DNA of 64,000 nt from Paramarasmius palmivorus (Eukaryota; Basidiomycota; Agaricomycetes; Agaricales; Marasmiaceae), in NCBI GenBank assembly GCA_037176845.1, contig JAYKXP010000017.1, positions 558,001 to 622,000 of the forward strand, in the 5' to 3' direction. The notes under the pieces were generated by a model. That model did not search any database and was not told the DNA's origin. It saw nothing but the letters and a program-made list of their open reading frames with translations. The translations under genes were made by a program, and so were the position numbers. Below, piece after piece: positions 47,439 to 57,875 of the stretch (positions are counted from its first letter, which is position 1; each line of letters opens with the position of its first letter).

Positions 47439-47605
47439 AGGGCCTGTTCGGTAAACATCTCCTGCACAGATGTACTGGTATATTCTACCAATTTTGGTAG
47501 CTATCAAGGACATTTTTTCCTGCCCCGAGTAGGAACCAAGGAAAATCAGCGCCATTTTCTCGAATATACCAGGACAAAATATCCTGGACATTTTTACCGA
47601 ACCCT
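47439..47605. mobile_element. MITE-like inverted-repeat element (about 167 bases)
   Basis: The left end AGGGCCTGTTCGGTAAA and the right end, read in reverse as AGGGTTCGGTAAAAATG, form imperfect terminal inverted repeats that differ by a three-base gap and few mismatches. Inside, CTGGTATATTC (about 47472-47482) is repeated in inverse as GAATATACCAG (about 47561-47571), and CTACCAATTTTGGTAG is a local palindrome. The whole piece could fold as a long hairpin. No coding capacity. The left end resembles hAT-type MITE termini. I could not define a target-site duplication. It ends 73 bases before the ATG of P450 A, so it lies in that promoter or leader. Confidence 0.6.
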
Positions 47606-47678
47606 ACTTGGAGAAATATGCGGGTTATAGTTGTCGGTCTGGCGACCCTGAAGACATTCAACATCCTTTTCTCGTACC

Positions 47679-49814
47679 ATGACAGGAACGCTCCTGGTTT
47701 TGGGTGCTCTAAGCTTGGTTGTTTTTGCAATAATACGGCATCTTCAACTTGGAACAGCAAGAAAATACAACCTTCCTTATCCGCCAGGCCCAAGACCATG
47801 GTTCTTCTTTGGCAACATTTTTCATCTTCCCTTTCAAAAACCTTGGATAGCCTTCACGGAATGGCGTTCAGTTTATGGTTTGCCTTGTTCCTGTTCGTAC
47901 CAATTCCATGTTGAGTTTGCAACGCAGGCGACCTCGTTCACTTCGAGGTGTTTGGGCAGCACACCGTCGTAGTCAATTCCAAGGAGTTAGCAAGCACATT
48001 GTTTGAGAAGAGGTCCGGTATTTATTCCGACCGACCGAATCTTGCAATGGTGAAACTGTACGTCTATATTCCACACCTTGATGTTGAATGATATACGATA
48101 TAGGTTCTGTCCATCTACAGCTTAGGATGGCATGAAATTAGCACTGGTCAGTGAGGGTCATCGATCATCTCGTACAGAACTGCCAGTAATCATACCTCAA
48201 ACCAGCCTTCTTACCGTATGGTGATGATTGGCGTGCACACCGGCGCCTGTATCAAAAAGGATTCCGTTCCGATGCAGCATTACAGTATTTTCATATCCAA
48301 GCGGATAAAGTGCGAGAGTTCCTCGCCAACGTGCTCCGTCAACCTGATGACTTTATGTCGCATACTCGGACGTACGTGCCATTGTTTAGTACGTATCCAT
48401 AGCACCTAACGAGTTTGTTTCGCCTGGTCCAGACTCTCAGCTGCGATAGTCATGGCTATCGTGTATGGTCACGATGTTGCCCCTACCGCCGACCGTTTCG
48501 TTGAGATAGCGGAGAAGGCGGTTGGAACACTTTCAGAACTCACTTCGCCCAGCGGATCTGTCGTGAATCTTTTCCCGTCGCTGCGTTTTCTTCCTGGGTG
48601 GCTACCTGGCTGCGGTTTTAAGCAGCGTGCAGCGGAGAGTCGATTATTAGTTTCGGAGATGACCAACGTACCGTTCGAATCAGTCAGGAAGGATATGGTG
48701 AGGACGCTGTGAATGCATTGGGATCTGAAGCTAATAATGGAATCCAGGCTATTGGTGTCGCGAAGCCCTCTTTGCTTGCTAGGCTACTTGAAGATCACGA
48801 CATGAAAGGTGGCGGCGGCTTACAAGAGGAATACATCAAACGCATAGCCGCCACTGCATACGGTGGTAAGTATGTTTGCAATGCAATATCGAACATTCTT
48901 CGATCTAACTAATTACTTCGTGTCTAGCCGGCGCTGAGACAGTAGGTTAACCTCTGTCCGTGCAGTATTTATTATATTGATCATAAAATCCCTAGACAGC
49001 CTCACTTCTTGAAACATTCTTTTTGGCTATGACTCTGCATCCTACAGTCCAAGAAAAGGCCCAAAAGGAAATTGAGCACATCCTGGGCAAAGACCAACTC
49101 CCTACCCTCGAGGACCGGTCTAGATTACCTTACATCGAAGCCATTTACCGGGAGACGATTCGTTGGAGTCCCATTGTTCCCCTGGCTATACCTCATTGTA
49201 CAGTTGCAGACGATATCGTTGATGGTTATTTCATTCCGAAAGGTCAGTTACATCCCAAGCTTTACAGATCAGCACTTCATTATTGATGCTCCGCATGACC
49301 TTAGGTACAACCGTCATTGGCAACGTCTGGCACGTATTCAGCAATGAATAAATCATTCTGTTACTCATAATGACACTAGGGCAATTACTCGAGACCCCAT
49401 TGCTTATCCGGACCCAGAGTCGTTCGTTCCGGAAAGGTTTCTAAAGGAAGATGGCACACCAAATGAGGATGATATGTCTGTGATCTTTGGTTTTGGTGCG
49501 TTACCATTCCTGACCTAACCTGCTACTGATCCGAGCTTCTCATAGGGAGGCGTATTTGTCCTGGAAGGCATGTTGCTAGCTCGACTTCATGGCTTGCGAT
49601 GGCATGTCTCATAACATTGTTCGACATCCGGCCTACGAAAGATACAGAGAAGAGCTTGGATTTCGACGAACTTTTCTCAGAAGGGCTAGCGATGTAAGAC
49701 CATAAAAACTGACTGATCACCATACCGTGCACTTAATCTCCCTGCAGACATCCACTCCCCTTCCCTTGTTCGATTACGCTCAGGTCGGAGGACATGCGTA
49801 CCCTATTGGAGTAG
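47679..49814 (+). CDS. Cytochrome P450 monooxygenase A
   Basis: A membrane-anchored P450 of the basidiomycete OrdA-like type. The start is ATG 47679 (MTGTLLVLGALSLVVFAII, the anchor), then the proline hinge PYPPGPRPWFFFGNIF. Exons join in frame to give YGDDWRAHRRLYQKGF (C-helix), the oxygen-binding AGAETT spread over two introns near 48866-49000, the K-helix ETIRW, the PERF region (FVPERFLKEDG) and the heme loop FGFGRRICPGRH. The heme Cys comes just after an intron 49496-49545 with a normal GT donor. The last exon gives HPLPFPCSITLRSEDM and a stop TAG 49812-49814. All exons look intact. It is related to P450 B and C. The substrate cannot be inferred. Confidence 0.9.
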
Positions 49815-50316
49815 AAACCTCCGAAATACGCGATGTAATATCCGATCACAGACAAATAATGACGGCTTATAAATCCGGGCGACATGCACTGTCTAGATTG
49901 AAAGACTGAATGGTACCTCTCATACAAGTGACCGGAACTGCTGTACTGTAGATAACTCGCACAAAACCTCCTGGTTCTATACCTCGGCCCAAAACTTCTC
50001 CGTTGCCGGTCCCTTTCTCTCGAGTCCTGCTGAATCGGAACACGCATTTGGGTGTCCGGCTCTGATTGTAGCGATATGCCCACATCCCGAATCGCAATAT
50101 TCTTGAGTGTCCAGAGCTGATGTAGAGCTTGTTGGCCGAATAGATTGTTGGTTTGATAGTGTGTATTGTAGCATGGTATGACGCAGTGGCAGGTAAGTCC
50201 ATCTAGAGATACAACGAGTCAGAAGGTAGCGATACAGTCTACATAAACGGATGAGTAATTACAGCAACGAAGAGGCATAGTCTGGGCTTACTCGCACAAG
50301 CAACCAAAAACACACC
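49815..50316. other. Convergent 3' region between P450 A and an unknown gene
   Basis: About 500 bases between two convergent gene ends. No conserved reading frame, RNA or repeat is seen. Confidence 0.45.
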
Positions 50317-51743
50317 CTAAAGCCCCTCGAAATCAAGATCTGGCATCTTGATATTTCTTAATAGCGGATCCAAACTTGCCAGTTCCTCCTTAATGCCGGT
50401 TCGAGCGAATTGATCTAATTCCTTCAATAACGGAGAGGTGATGATTTTCTGAGTGCAAGATGTTACAGTTAAGCGATTAAGGAGGGAAGCGAAAGAGCAC
50501 ACCTTGAATTTACTATCAATTTTTAGTACCATCTCTCCAAAAGTAGGACTCCAGCCTGTTGCAGCTCCACCACCATGAGGTGCTGGTCCGCCATTAGCTA
50601 TTTCCCATAAACTCCCTGCACCCATACTAGCGCTTTCAAACTCGGAAAGAAAAGCTGTCTGTGCTGGCGCGGGTATTGGACTTGCGTTCCGGTAAGCCAT
50701 GTTTGGGTTCGGAGAACCAATGGTGTTTTGCACTTGCGAATCGTTGAAGAGGTAGGTGACTCCCGGAAGGGGTGCTAATAAGCCTAGCGGGCCCATCATC
50801 TGCTGCGAAGCATGAGGTAAAGCCGAAGGCCCGATTATTTTCGCAATCTTGTTGTAGACTTCTGATAGCACGTCGAGAAGCGACATAAGGGTTTCATGAT
50901 AGTCTAGGGGAAAGGGCATGTGGGGGTTTATGAGGTATGTGGAAGAGTCGTCGTTGTATGTAACAGTGCCAGAGTATTCATTTACTCCAGCACCCGCTCG
51001 TTTGTTTGACTGTTTGCGATTGCCAACTCCGAACAATCGTCTTGTTTGTCTCTAAGGCATTGTGAAGATGTGATGTGACTAAGATGTGTTAAGCGTACCA
51101 GTCTGTTCCTGTCGAGGTCTTCTGGTTTGGCGGAGTCATACTCGACGAGAAGGGTCAACAGGGCTCGAAGTAAGTCGTGAGGTTGATGAATATCCAGAAG
51201 ATTTGAAAGTGACAGCCCCAAGATGGCGAAACTATGTGTTCTATACAACAGGTCAAAAAAGGAACCGACGATGAATTTCTGACCACACGTACCTCTTCTT
51301 CATATCATTGTTGTTGAATTCTCTATCCAGATCCGCCCGAGAGATCAATATTGTATGAAACCAGTGACTTCGACTAGCAAAAAGGTCAGCGAATAAGACT
51401 TGCATTGACATAACTTGAGCGCTCACCCTTCGTGTATGTTACGGATATATGTCAGGGTTAGAATTCTTTTCTGAATCAAATCTCGTAGATACTCGTCCGA
51501 GGTGCTCTGTGTTGTCGCTGGAGTCGGCAACGAGTCTGAATGAAGAGATTGAGCATCCCATTCTCTTGCCATTGGTGTTGATGCAATGGGGGTCGCTGGG
51601 ACAGCAGGGGTATGATAAGATATGGATTGCACGGGCTGGCTGGGTTGCAAAGGGGGTAATTGAGCCGACTGCGGTGATTTGAAAGAAGAAAGAAGATTTT
51701 GAGCAGAGCTTTTGCGGCGCATCGAAGGGCGTGGCTGTTCCAT
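50317..51743 (-). CDS. Conserved-looking protein of unknown function
   Basis: I do not recognise this protein. I start at ATG 51743 (MEQPRPSMRRKSSAQNLLSS). The first exon is Pro/Ser/Gln-rich (PLQPSQPVQSISYHTPAVPA) and ends in a helical segment DEYLRDLIQKRILTLTYIRN. Further exons give RSHWFHTILISRADLDREFN, SFAILGLSLSNLLDIHQPHD and LLRALLTLLVEYDSAKPE. The long penultimate exon contains LINPHMPFPLDYHETLMSLL and IAKIIGPSALPHASQQMM. The last exon gives IITSPLLKELDQFARTGIKE and ends DLDFEGL with TAG 50319-50317. The mix of a disordered head and ordered helical blocks across at least four exons indicates a real gene. No signal peptide, membrane segment or catalytic motif is visible. Confidence 0.62.
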
Positions 51744-51902
51744 GAAGACTAACTGATAGGTCGCTTCAAGGACGTTACACAGAACAGTGACTGACAACTT
51801 GCAAGGGAGATTAGATATTTCCTTTTTAGGCTTATCTACATGCCACGCATCATTTCTCCAAACACCATATCCCCAGTATTATCTCTCTACTTTTGACCAC
51901 CA

Positions 51903-54558
51903 TGACTGGTGGTGGCTTTGCGGTCTCTGGCTCTGGTACTGAACGTGGTCGCTTCGCTGGAATACCTTATATTCGTGGTCCAAAATGGCTCAATCTTCCG
52001 TCGCTGACAATCGGTCTATTGGGTGTCCAAATATTGTGGTCAATAGAAATGTCCTATGCTTCACCATATTTGCTCTCTCTCGGCCTCACGAAATCAAAAA
52101 TGGCGGTTGTTTTCGTGGCAGGTCCACTCTCCGGACTGGTAATGCAACCTTTGATCGGAGTCCTAGCGGATAACAGCACGTCAAAATGGGGTAGAAGAAG
52201 ACCATACATGTTGGTTGGAACGGTCGTGTGTGTTGTAGCAATGTTGCTTTTGGGTTGGACAAAGGTGGTCTCAGGATGGTTCTCCTCTAATGTACGTGTC
52301 CCCAAGAATTTGTCTTCGTGTGCTAACCCTCTTCGAACAGAATTCTGGACTTGTAATAGCACTCGCCGTGTTGGCCATATACACCATCGACTTCAGTATT
52401 AATGCAGTCCAAGCTGTTGATCGCGCCCTGCTAGTGGATACATTGCCATCATCTCTTCAACCTGCTGCCAATGCGTGGGCGGCTAAAATGCTTGGAATTG
52501 GCAGTGTCCTAGGTTTCTTCCTGCAAGTCTCTCACAATGTCACAATCTTACGCACCTTCCGCTAACTCGGCCGATTTACAGTGGTAACCTGGAGCTCCCT
52601 AAGATACTTCCTTTCGTTGGAACTACACAACTTGAAGTGCTTAGCGTGATGGGCAGCTTAGTCCTTCTAGGATCTCATTTGAGCACAGCCGCGTTGGTGC
52701 AGGAGAAAGTTCTGTTAGAATCTCCTCAGACTGGCGGCGGTGGGTAAGGTCCATATTGTGGTAACCATTGGAACCACTCACAAGTATATCCTTTAGACCC
52801 TTGCAGAAGTTCGTGCAGGAACTTAAAGACATATGGATGAACATCCTAACTTTACCTCGCGTCATTCGACAAATAGTCAGTCCCAACTCTCACCTTTACA
52901 TGTTAGATGACTCACATCCAGTCTTTTGAAGTGCATTATTCAGTTCTTGTAAGCAACCGAATTCCTCTCTCGTAATCCAGTATCAAACGACCCGAATGTC
53001 ATAGCGCGTGGCTAGGCTGGTTCCCCATCCTTTTTTACACTTCTGTCTACATCGGTGACCTGCACAAACGTGCATTTTATGCAACCGCAATCACCGCTGG
53101 CTCCTTACCGAACTTCAACATCACACCCGAGACCCTCGCTGCCGTCGAGGACGAATCTACACGTCTTGGCTCTCGCGCGCTTTTCTTTTCGTCCTTGATT
53201 ACCCTCACCATGAACTTCCTCTTACCATTCTTTGTCACCGAAGCCTTGTCAAATTCTCGGGAAAGGAAGCAACGAAGGCACCAACAAACGGTTGCTAACG
53301 GGTTCGGCAGCTCTTACGATATCAATGGCGCGAGGAGCGGGATAGACGGGTATACACACACGCCTGGTGCCACCTCTAGTGGGAGCTTCAAAGGCCTAGT
53401 CGGTCGTTTGATGAGCTGTTCGGTGCCAGAGCGGTTGCAGTTGCACCTAGCCAGTTTATGGGCCGTGAGCCATGCTGTGTTTGCAGCTTGTATGTGTGGG
53501 ACGTTGTCAGTTCGCCTGATATTCACGGGGTAACCTTTTATTGACACTATTTGCAGCTTCACCACGTCAGTCGCAGGTGCAACCTTGCTTATTGCGATCA
53601 CTGGGTTTTCATGGGCTGTCACACAATGGGCACCTTTTGCTTTGGTATGATTTCTTACTCTACCCCTGCTAAATTGGTCATGAACATCCGTGTAAATAGC
53701 TCGGGGAAGCGATTCTTACGGAGCCCGCACCGTTACACGCAGGTGATGGTGGCTCGATACAGCTTACGGATACCCGCAGGAGGAACAGCAATACCCACAT
53801 CACTCAAGAAGAAAACACAACATTTGCCATACAGGACGAATCAGATTCCGATGATGACGACGATGACGAAGAAGTGAGACGGAGAAAGGAAGAGGAACAA
53901 CATAAGAGACGTCTTTTACTGGGCAACTCGGCTGCGGGAGTTAGTAACATTGATATTGGTGGCGAGAGAAGGGATCAGTATCATGATGAAGATGAGGATG
54001 TGGGGGAGGATGCTGTGTTGGTTGGTCGAGATGAAGAACGTGGTGATGCTGTTGAGGATACGAGAAGTGGCGAGAGTGGTGGTGGGCTGAGTGCCAAAGC
54101 AGGGATTATATTGGTAGGACATTCCCTACTTCCCTTTGGACCGATTCTAAGGCACCTGTGCAGGGTATACACAACATCTTCATTGTCGTACCTCAATTCC
54201 TTGTTACGGGTCTATCCTCCATCATATTCGCCATCTTCGATCCAACAAAAAGTGTATTACACGGCAGCCATCCGGGAAACACATCAAGCTCAGGGTCTAT
54301 CAATAACATAACAAATACGGCGACAAGATTAATACGGATGGATGAACCAGCAGATCCGGATACAATACTAGAGGATCTTCAGAATATAGAAGCCTCTGCC
54401 AGCTCTAACTCGGTGGTATATATATTCAGGTATGCATCACAGTAATCGAGAACTGGAAGTTTTGCTGATAACCGCCTGACCATAGGATCGGAGGTGTTGC
54501 TGCATTGGTTGCATTCATATTGTGCTGGAAGCTGTCTAGAGAAATACGGCATAGATGA
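51903..54558 (+). CDS. Sucrose/alpha-glucoside:proton symporter-like MFS transporter
   Basis: A membrane transporter of the sucrose-transporter (SUT, GPH/SLC45) group, like fission yeast Sut1. The start is ATG 51903 (MTGGGFAVSGSGTERGRFAG). Twelve transmembrane segments are suggested, with family motifs PLIGVLADNSTSKWGRRRPY, VQAVDRALLVDTLPSSLQPA and ANAWAAKMLGIGSVLGFF in the N-half, and FLAWLGWFPILFYTSVYIGD and VSHAVFAACMCGT in the C-half. A large acidic, basic and Ser-rich cytosolic insertion (DSDDDDDDEEVRRRKEEEQH, about 53820-54100) precedes the last helices (LGIHNIFIVVPQFLVTGLSS; GGVAALVAFILCWKLS). The end is REIRHR then TGA 54556-54558. About ten introns. Pieces of this gene recur at 57377-57497 and 57743 onward because of the segmental duplication. 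Confidence 0.85.
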
Positions 54559-54678
54559 TAATATCAGTGCATCAGTGCAAGGAAGAGGATAGAGACTGTA
54601 TTATATTCAGGACATTGGCGATTACCCATACGTACTCAGGCAAAAGAGTAATCGAAAATGAGAGTGCAAATATTACAT

Positions 54679-56810
54679 TCATTTTATTAAGGACCGCAAT
54701 CTTTCGGATCTGAGTGTAATTGAACAAGGGAAAGGAGTCGGATGGCTAGAGATGATGGTCAACGTGGCCCAATATCGAGTACCTCTTTGAACTCACCGAA
54801 CGAGCGTATCTGTGAACAGCCTGTCGAGGTTGAGACTCTTGTCAATTTTCTCCGTCTCCTGGATATTGAAGCATGTCAAGACAGACGCTATTCCTAGCCA
54901 TGCTGTCGCATTTGCTAGATGTCTTCCTGGGCAGATGCGTCTCCCTGAAAACGTCATATCAGCCCAAGCCAATGAAAAGGCAGATAACTACGCGCCGAAT
55001 CCGAATATTACAGATACATCGTCGTCATTAAGTGTCCCATCTTCTCTCAGGAACCTCTCTGGAATGAAGGATTCGGGGTCTGGATAGTTAACAGGGTCCC
55101 GAGTGATCGCCCTAGCAAAGAGGTGAGAACCTCAAGAGCAGATAGGTAGCACTGGACACACCATATATTTCCCAAGACCGTAGTACCTGTATTTTGGTAG
55201 TCAGTCGACCACTCTTTCAGTCGGCACGATTTACCAGACCTTTTGGTATAAAATACCCATTCACCACATCGTCGGCAACAGTGCAATGAGGTAAACCCAT
55301 AGGCAATACGGGAGACCAACGGTGGGACTCTCTGTAAATAGCTTCGACGTACGGCAAGTTGACTCTGTCTTCGAAAGTCGGTAGCCTGCCTTGCCCTATG
55401 ACGGATTCAATTTCCTCTTGAGCTTTTGCTTGTACTTCAGGATGGAGAGTCATAGCCAGGAAGAAAGTTTCGAGGAACGAGGCAGTCTGAGATGTGGAGT
55501 CGGTACAGTGAGAGAAGGATAAGTCACACGTGTTGACATACCGTTTCAGCGCCAGCTGCATAGAGTAGTATGAGGTTTTAAACTAGGTACACCTAAGCTT
55601 CAGAAATTACACGAACCTCCATAGGCGGTAGCGGCCACTCGTTTTATGTACTCTTCTTGCAGAGTATCGCCACCGTTTACTTTGTTGGCCTCTAGTAAAT
55701 CAACGAGCAGGCAGGGTTTAGCGGTCCCGTTAGCCTGCAACAGCGGATCGACCCATTTCAAAAACCTGGCAGGCTGGAGACAGCACCTATTACTCACCAT
55801 GTTACTCAGCACACGATCGACCGGTACATTAACCATCTCCTTCGTCAAAACACGGCATGCTGCTGCACGTTGTTGAAAACCACACCCTGGTAGCCACCCA
55901 GGAAGGAAACGTAGAGACGGGAAAAAGTTCACCACGTTCCCAGTGGGCGAGGTGGCTTCTGCAAATGTTGCCAACGCTTTCTCCGCTATTTCCACAAAGT
56001 GGTCACTAGTAGGCGCTACATCGTGACCATATACGATCGCGAGGATAACTGCTGCTGCAAGTCTAGATGGAAAAGATGGGCGTCTAACCTCACAGGCTGG
56101 AAGAAGGTACCTACGTTCGAGTGTGGGACATGAAGTCATCGGGATGGTGAAGCAAGTTCGAAAGGAATTCCTGCACTTTGCTCTTCTCTGTTGGCTGGTA
56201 TGCTTGCGAGGCATTGTATCGAAAACCTTTTTGGAGCAGGCGCCTGTGTGCCCGCCATTCGTGACCGTATGACTTGAATGCTAGTATAATCATGCTACTT
56301 TCAATATTGCCCTCAGAAGCCTAATCTCGGACTGCATACCGCTGCTGGCCTCAGCCCACCCTAGGCTGCACAATGCACATTCATTGGGTGTTTGAATAAA
56401 GGGGAGAAATGAACAAAAAGCACTCACAGTTCCACCATTGCGATATATGGTCGATCGGAGTAGATGCTAGCCCGCTTCTCAAAAAGCAGGTTCGCAAGTT
56501 CCTTGCTGTTTACAATGATAGTGTGTTTACCAAACAGCTCGAAATGAGTAAGATCCGACCCTCAAGTCAAACGAATCAGATGATAAAAGATAGCCCAAAA
56601 GAAGAAAAAAAAACACTCACCATAGATTGTGCGCCAGTCAGTGAAACCTCGCCACGGCTGTTCGAAGGGGAGATCGAAGATATTGCCAACGAGAAATCGC
56701 GCTTTAGGGCCCGGCGGCAATGGGATATCTTCGGTACCTTTCTTGTACTTCGCAAGAGCGAATATGAGAACAAATAGAACACCTAACGCCAATAGAGCTG
56801 TATCGACCAT
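54679..56810 (-). CDS. Cytochrome P450 monooxygenase B
   Basis: Paralogue of A and duplicate of C. The start is ATG 56810 with the anchor MVDTALLALGVLFVLIFALA and hinge PLPPGPKARFLVGNIFDLPF. In-frame exons give FGKHTIIVNSKELANLLFEK, YGHEWRAHRRLLQKGF, LRFLPGWLPGCGFQQRAA, AGAET (split by introns), YRESHRW (K-helix), SFIPERFLREDG and the heme loop FGFGRRICPGRH. The heme-loop intron (54995-54945) has a GC donor (GCGCGT) and a normal CAG acceptor. Only this border keeps the family frame. The last exon gives HPTPFPCSITLRSERL and TGA 54681-54679. A TATATATA at 56854-56861 stands about 45 bases upstream of the ATG. It is likely functional if the GC-AG intron is spliced. Confidence 0.86.
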
Positions 56811-56853
56811 GGCCTAGGTGCGTGTATAGATAAAGATGTGCTCAATGGAGAGG

Positions 56854-56861
56854 TATATATA
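56854..56861 (-). promoter_or_regulatory. TATA box of P450 B
   Basis: TATATATA about 45 bases upstream of the P450 B start. The duplicate gene C has the same motif at 60009-60016. Confidence 0.45.
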
Positions 56862-57146
56862 CCAAGAAGCCATCACAATCATCCTACACGGCTAGACTCG
56901 GATGCTATCAGCTCTTTGGCAATGGAAGCGGACGAAGTGCGCCCAACAAAAACTGACTTGGCGTGCGACACTGGCAGCACTCAGTACTCAGTACTACACC
57001 GGTGACCACTTTAATCTATCCATGTGGGATCTTTAAATTTCCGGCAGGTCGTAGAAGAAATTCGATGGAACGAGAAGTTGAATTCGTTTCCTAGATAGAG
57101 CAATCACCGATATTCCTAGTATCCCAAACACCAACACGTCGCGCGT

Positions 57147-57372
57147 TTACGAGCCTTTGTTGCCTTTGTTGCCCTTCTTTTTGATGTTCTTTCGTTCCGA
57201 CTCGAACCCACCCGTGCCCTCGCCTGCATCATTAAGTTCGACAATCTTCCGCTTTTTCTGCGTATCTCTGCTCCTCTCCAATACACCTACCTTCTTCCCC
57301 TTGCGCCTAAACTCCTCGTACGCGTCAGTGCCTCCAGGACGACTGGCTCTTCCAACGTCACGCAATACGTCT
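57147..57372 (-). pseudogene. Truncated 3' copy of the Lcp5/neuroguidin gene
   Basis: On the minus strand this encodes only the C-terminal part: DVGRASRPGGTDAYEEFRRK, GVLERSRDTQKKRKIVELND, then FESERKNIKKKGNKGNKGS and TAA 57149-57147. It matches the end of the complete gene at 60327-61622, with small differences: an extra GNK repeat and loss of a KRKRSR stretch. It has no start, promoter or upstream exons, because transporter sequence follows directly at about 57377. It is a passenger of the segmental duplication. Confidence 0.88.
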
Positions 57373-57376
57373 GTTC

Positions 57377-57497
57377 GATCAGTATCATGATTAAGATGGA
57401 TGCAGGAGAGGATGCTGTGTTGGTTGGTCGAGATGAAGAACGTGGTGATGCTGTTGAGGATACGAGGAGTGGTGAGAGTGGTCTGAGTGCCATTGTA
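57377..57497 (+). pseudogene. Fragment of the sucrose transporter gene
   Basis: Similar to 53972-54098 of the transporter (GATCAGTATCATGAT, then GAGGATGCTGTGTTGGTTGG and GATACGAGGAGTGG). It encodes part of the acidic loop, with small substitutions and a six-base deletion. It breaks off after GTGCCA, and the next transporter-like sequence is the tail at 57743. The missing piece corresponds to about 435 bases of the original gene and is replaced by the 245-base inverted-repeat element. Confidence 0.85.
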
Positions 57498-57742
57498 AGA
57501 TAGAGGACTTTCGCAATCCACGTCATCACGTGTCGGTTTAGCGCTGACATTGCTGCTCTCGAAATGTGCAAAAACACAACCATGGCGCACGAAATAAAAA
57601 AAAAACGGGCTCGGAGCGTCCCTTCCAATAGGTATCCTTGAATTTTCCTAGGAGCCAAATTTTGGGAATATGGCGTTGTCGAATTTTTGGACTTAGCAGC
57701 AGGCGAGCACGTGATGACGTGGATTGCGAAAGTCCTCTATCT
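57498..57742. mobile_element. MITE-like element with perfect 35-base terminal inverted repeats (245 bases)
   Basis: The left arm 57498-57532 and right arm 57708-57742 are exact reverse complements over 35 bases (left arm begins AGATAGAGGACTTTCGCAAT, ends CATCACGTG). The interior of about 175 bases has no coding frame and includes a ten-base A run. No clear target duplication is present. TA dinucleotides flank the inner GAGGACTT form of the repeat, so a Tc1/mariner-like origin is possible but unproven. It lies exactly at a deletion junction in the duplicated transporter fragment. Confidence 0.8.
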
Positions 57743-57875
57743 AGAGAAATACGGCATAGATGATAATATCAGTACAAGGAAGAGGATAGAGACTGTATTA
57801 TATTCAGGACATTGGTGATTACGCATACGTACTCAGGCAAAAGAGTAATCGAAAGTGAGAGTGCAAACATTGCAT

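Larger units (their letters stand above)
54536..57372. repeat. Tandem segmental duplication, unit 1
   Basis: Unit 1 runs from the 3' end of the transporter through P450 B to a truncated copy of the Lcp5/neuroguidin 3' end. Unit 2 (57743-60561) has the same order: transporter tail, P450 C, Lcp5/neuroguidin. The transporter tail starting TCTAGAGAAATACGGCATAG is almost identical in both units, as are the segments around the P450 stops and the Lcp5/neuroguidin ends. Unit 1 ends at CAATACGTCT (about 57372), where the Lcp5/neuroguidin similarity stops abruptly and transporter sequence resumes. Confidence 0.85.
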
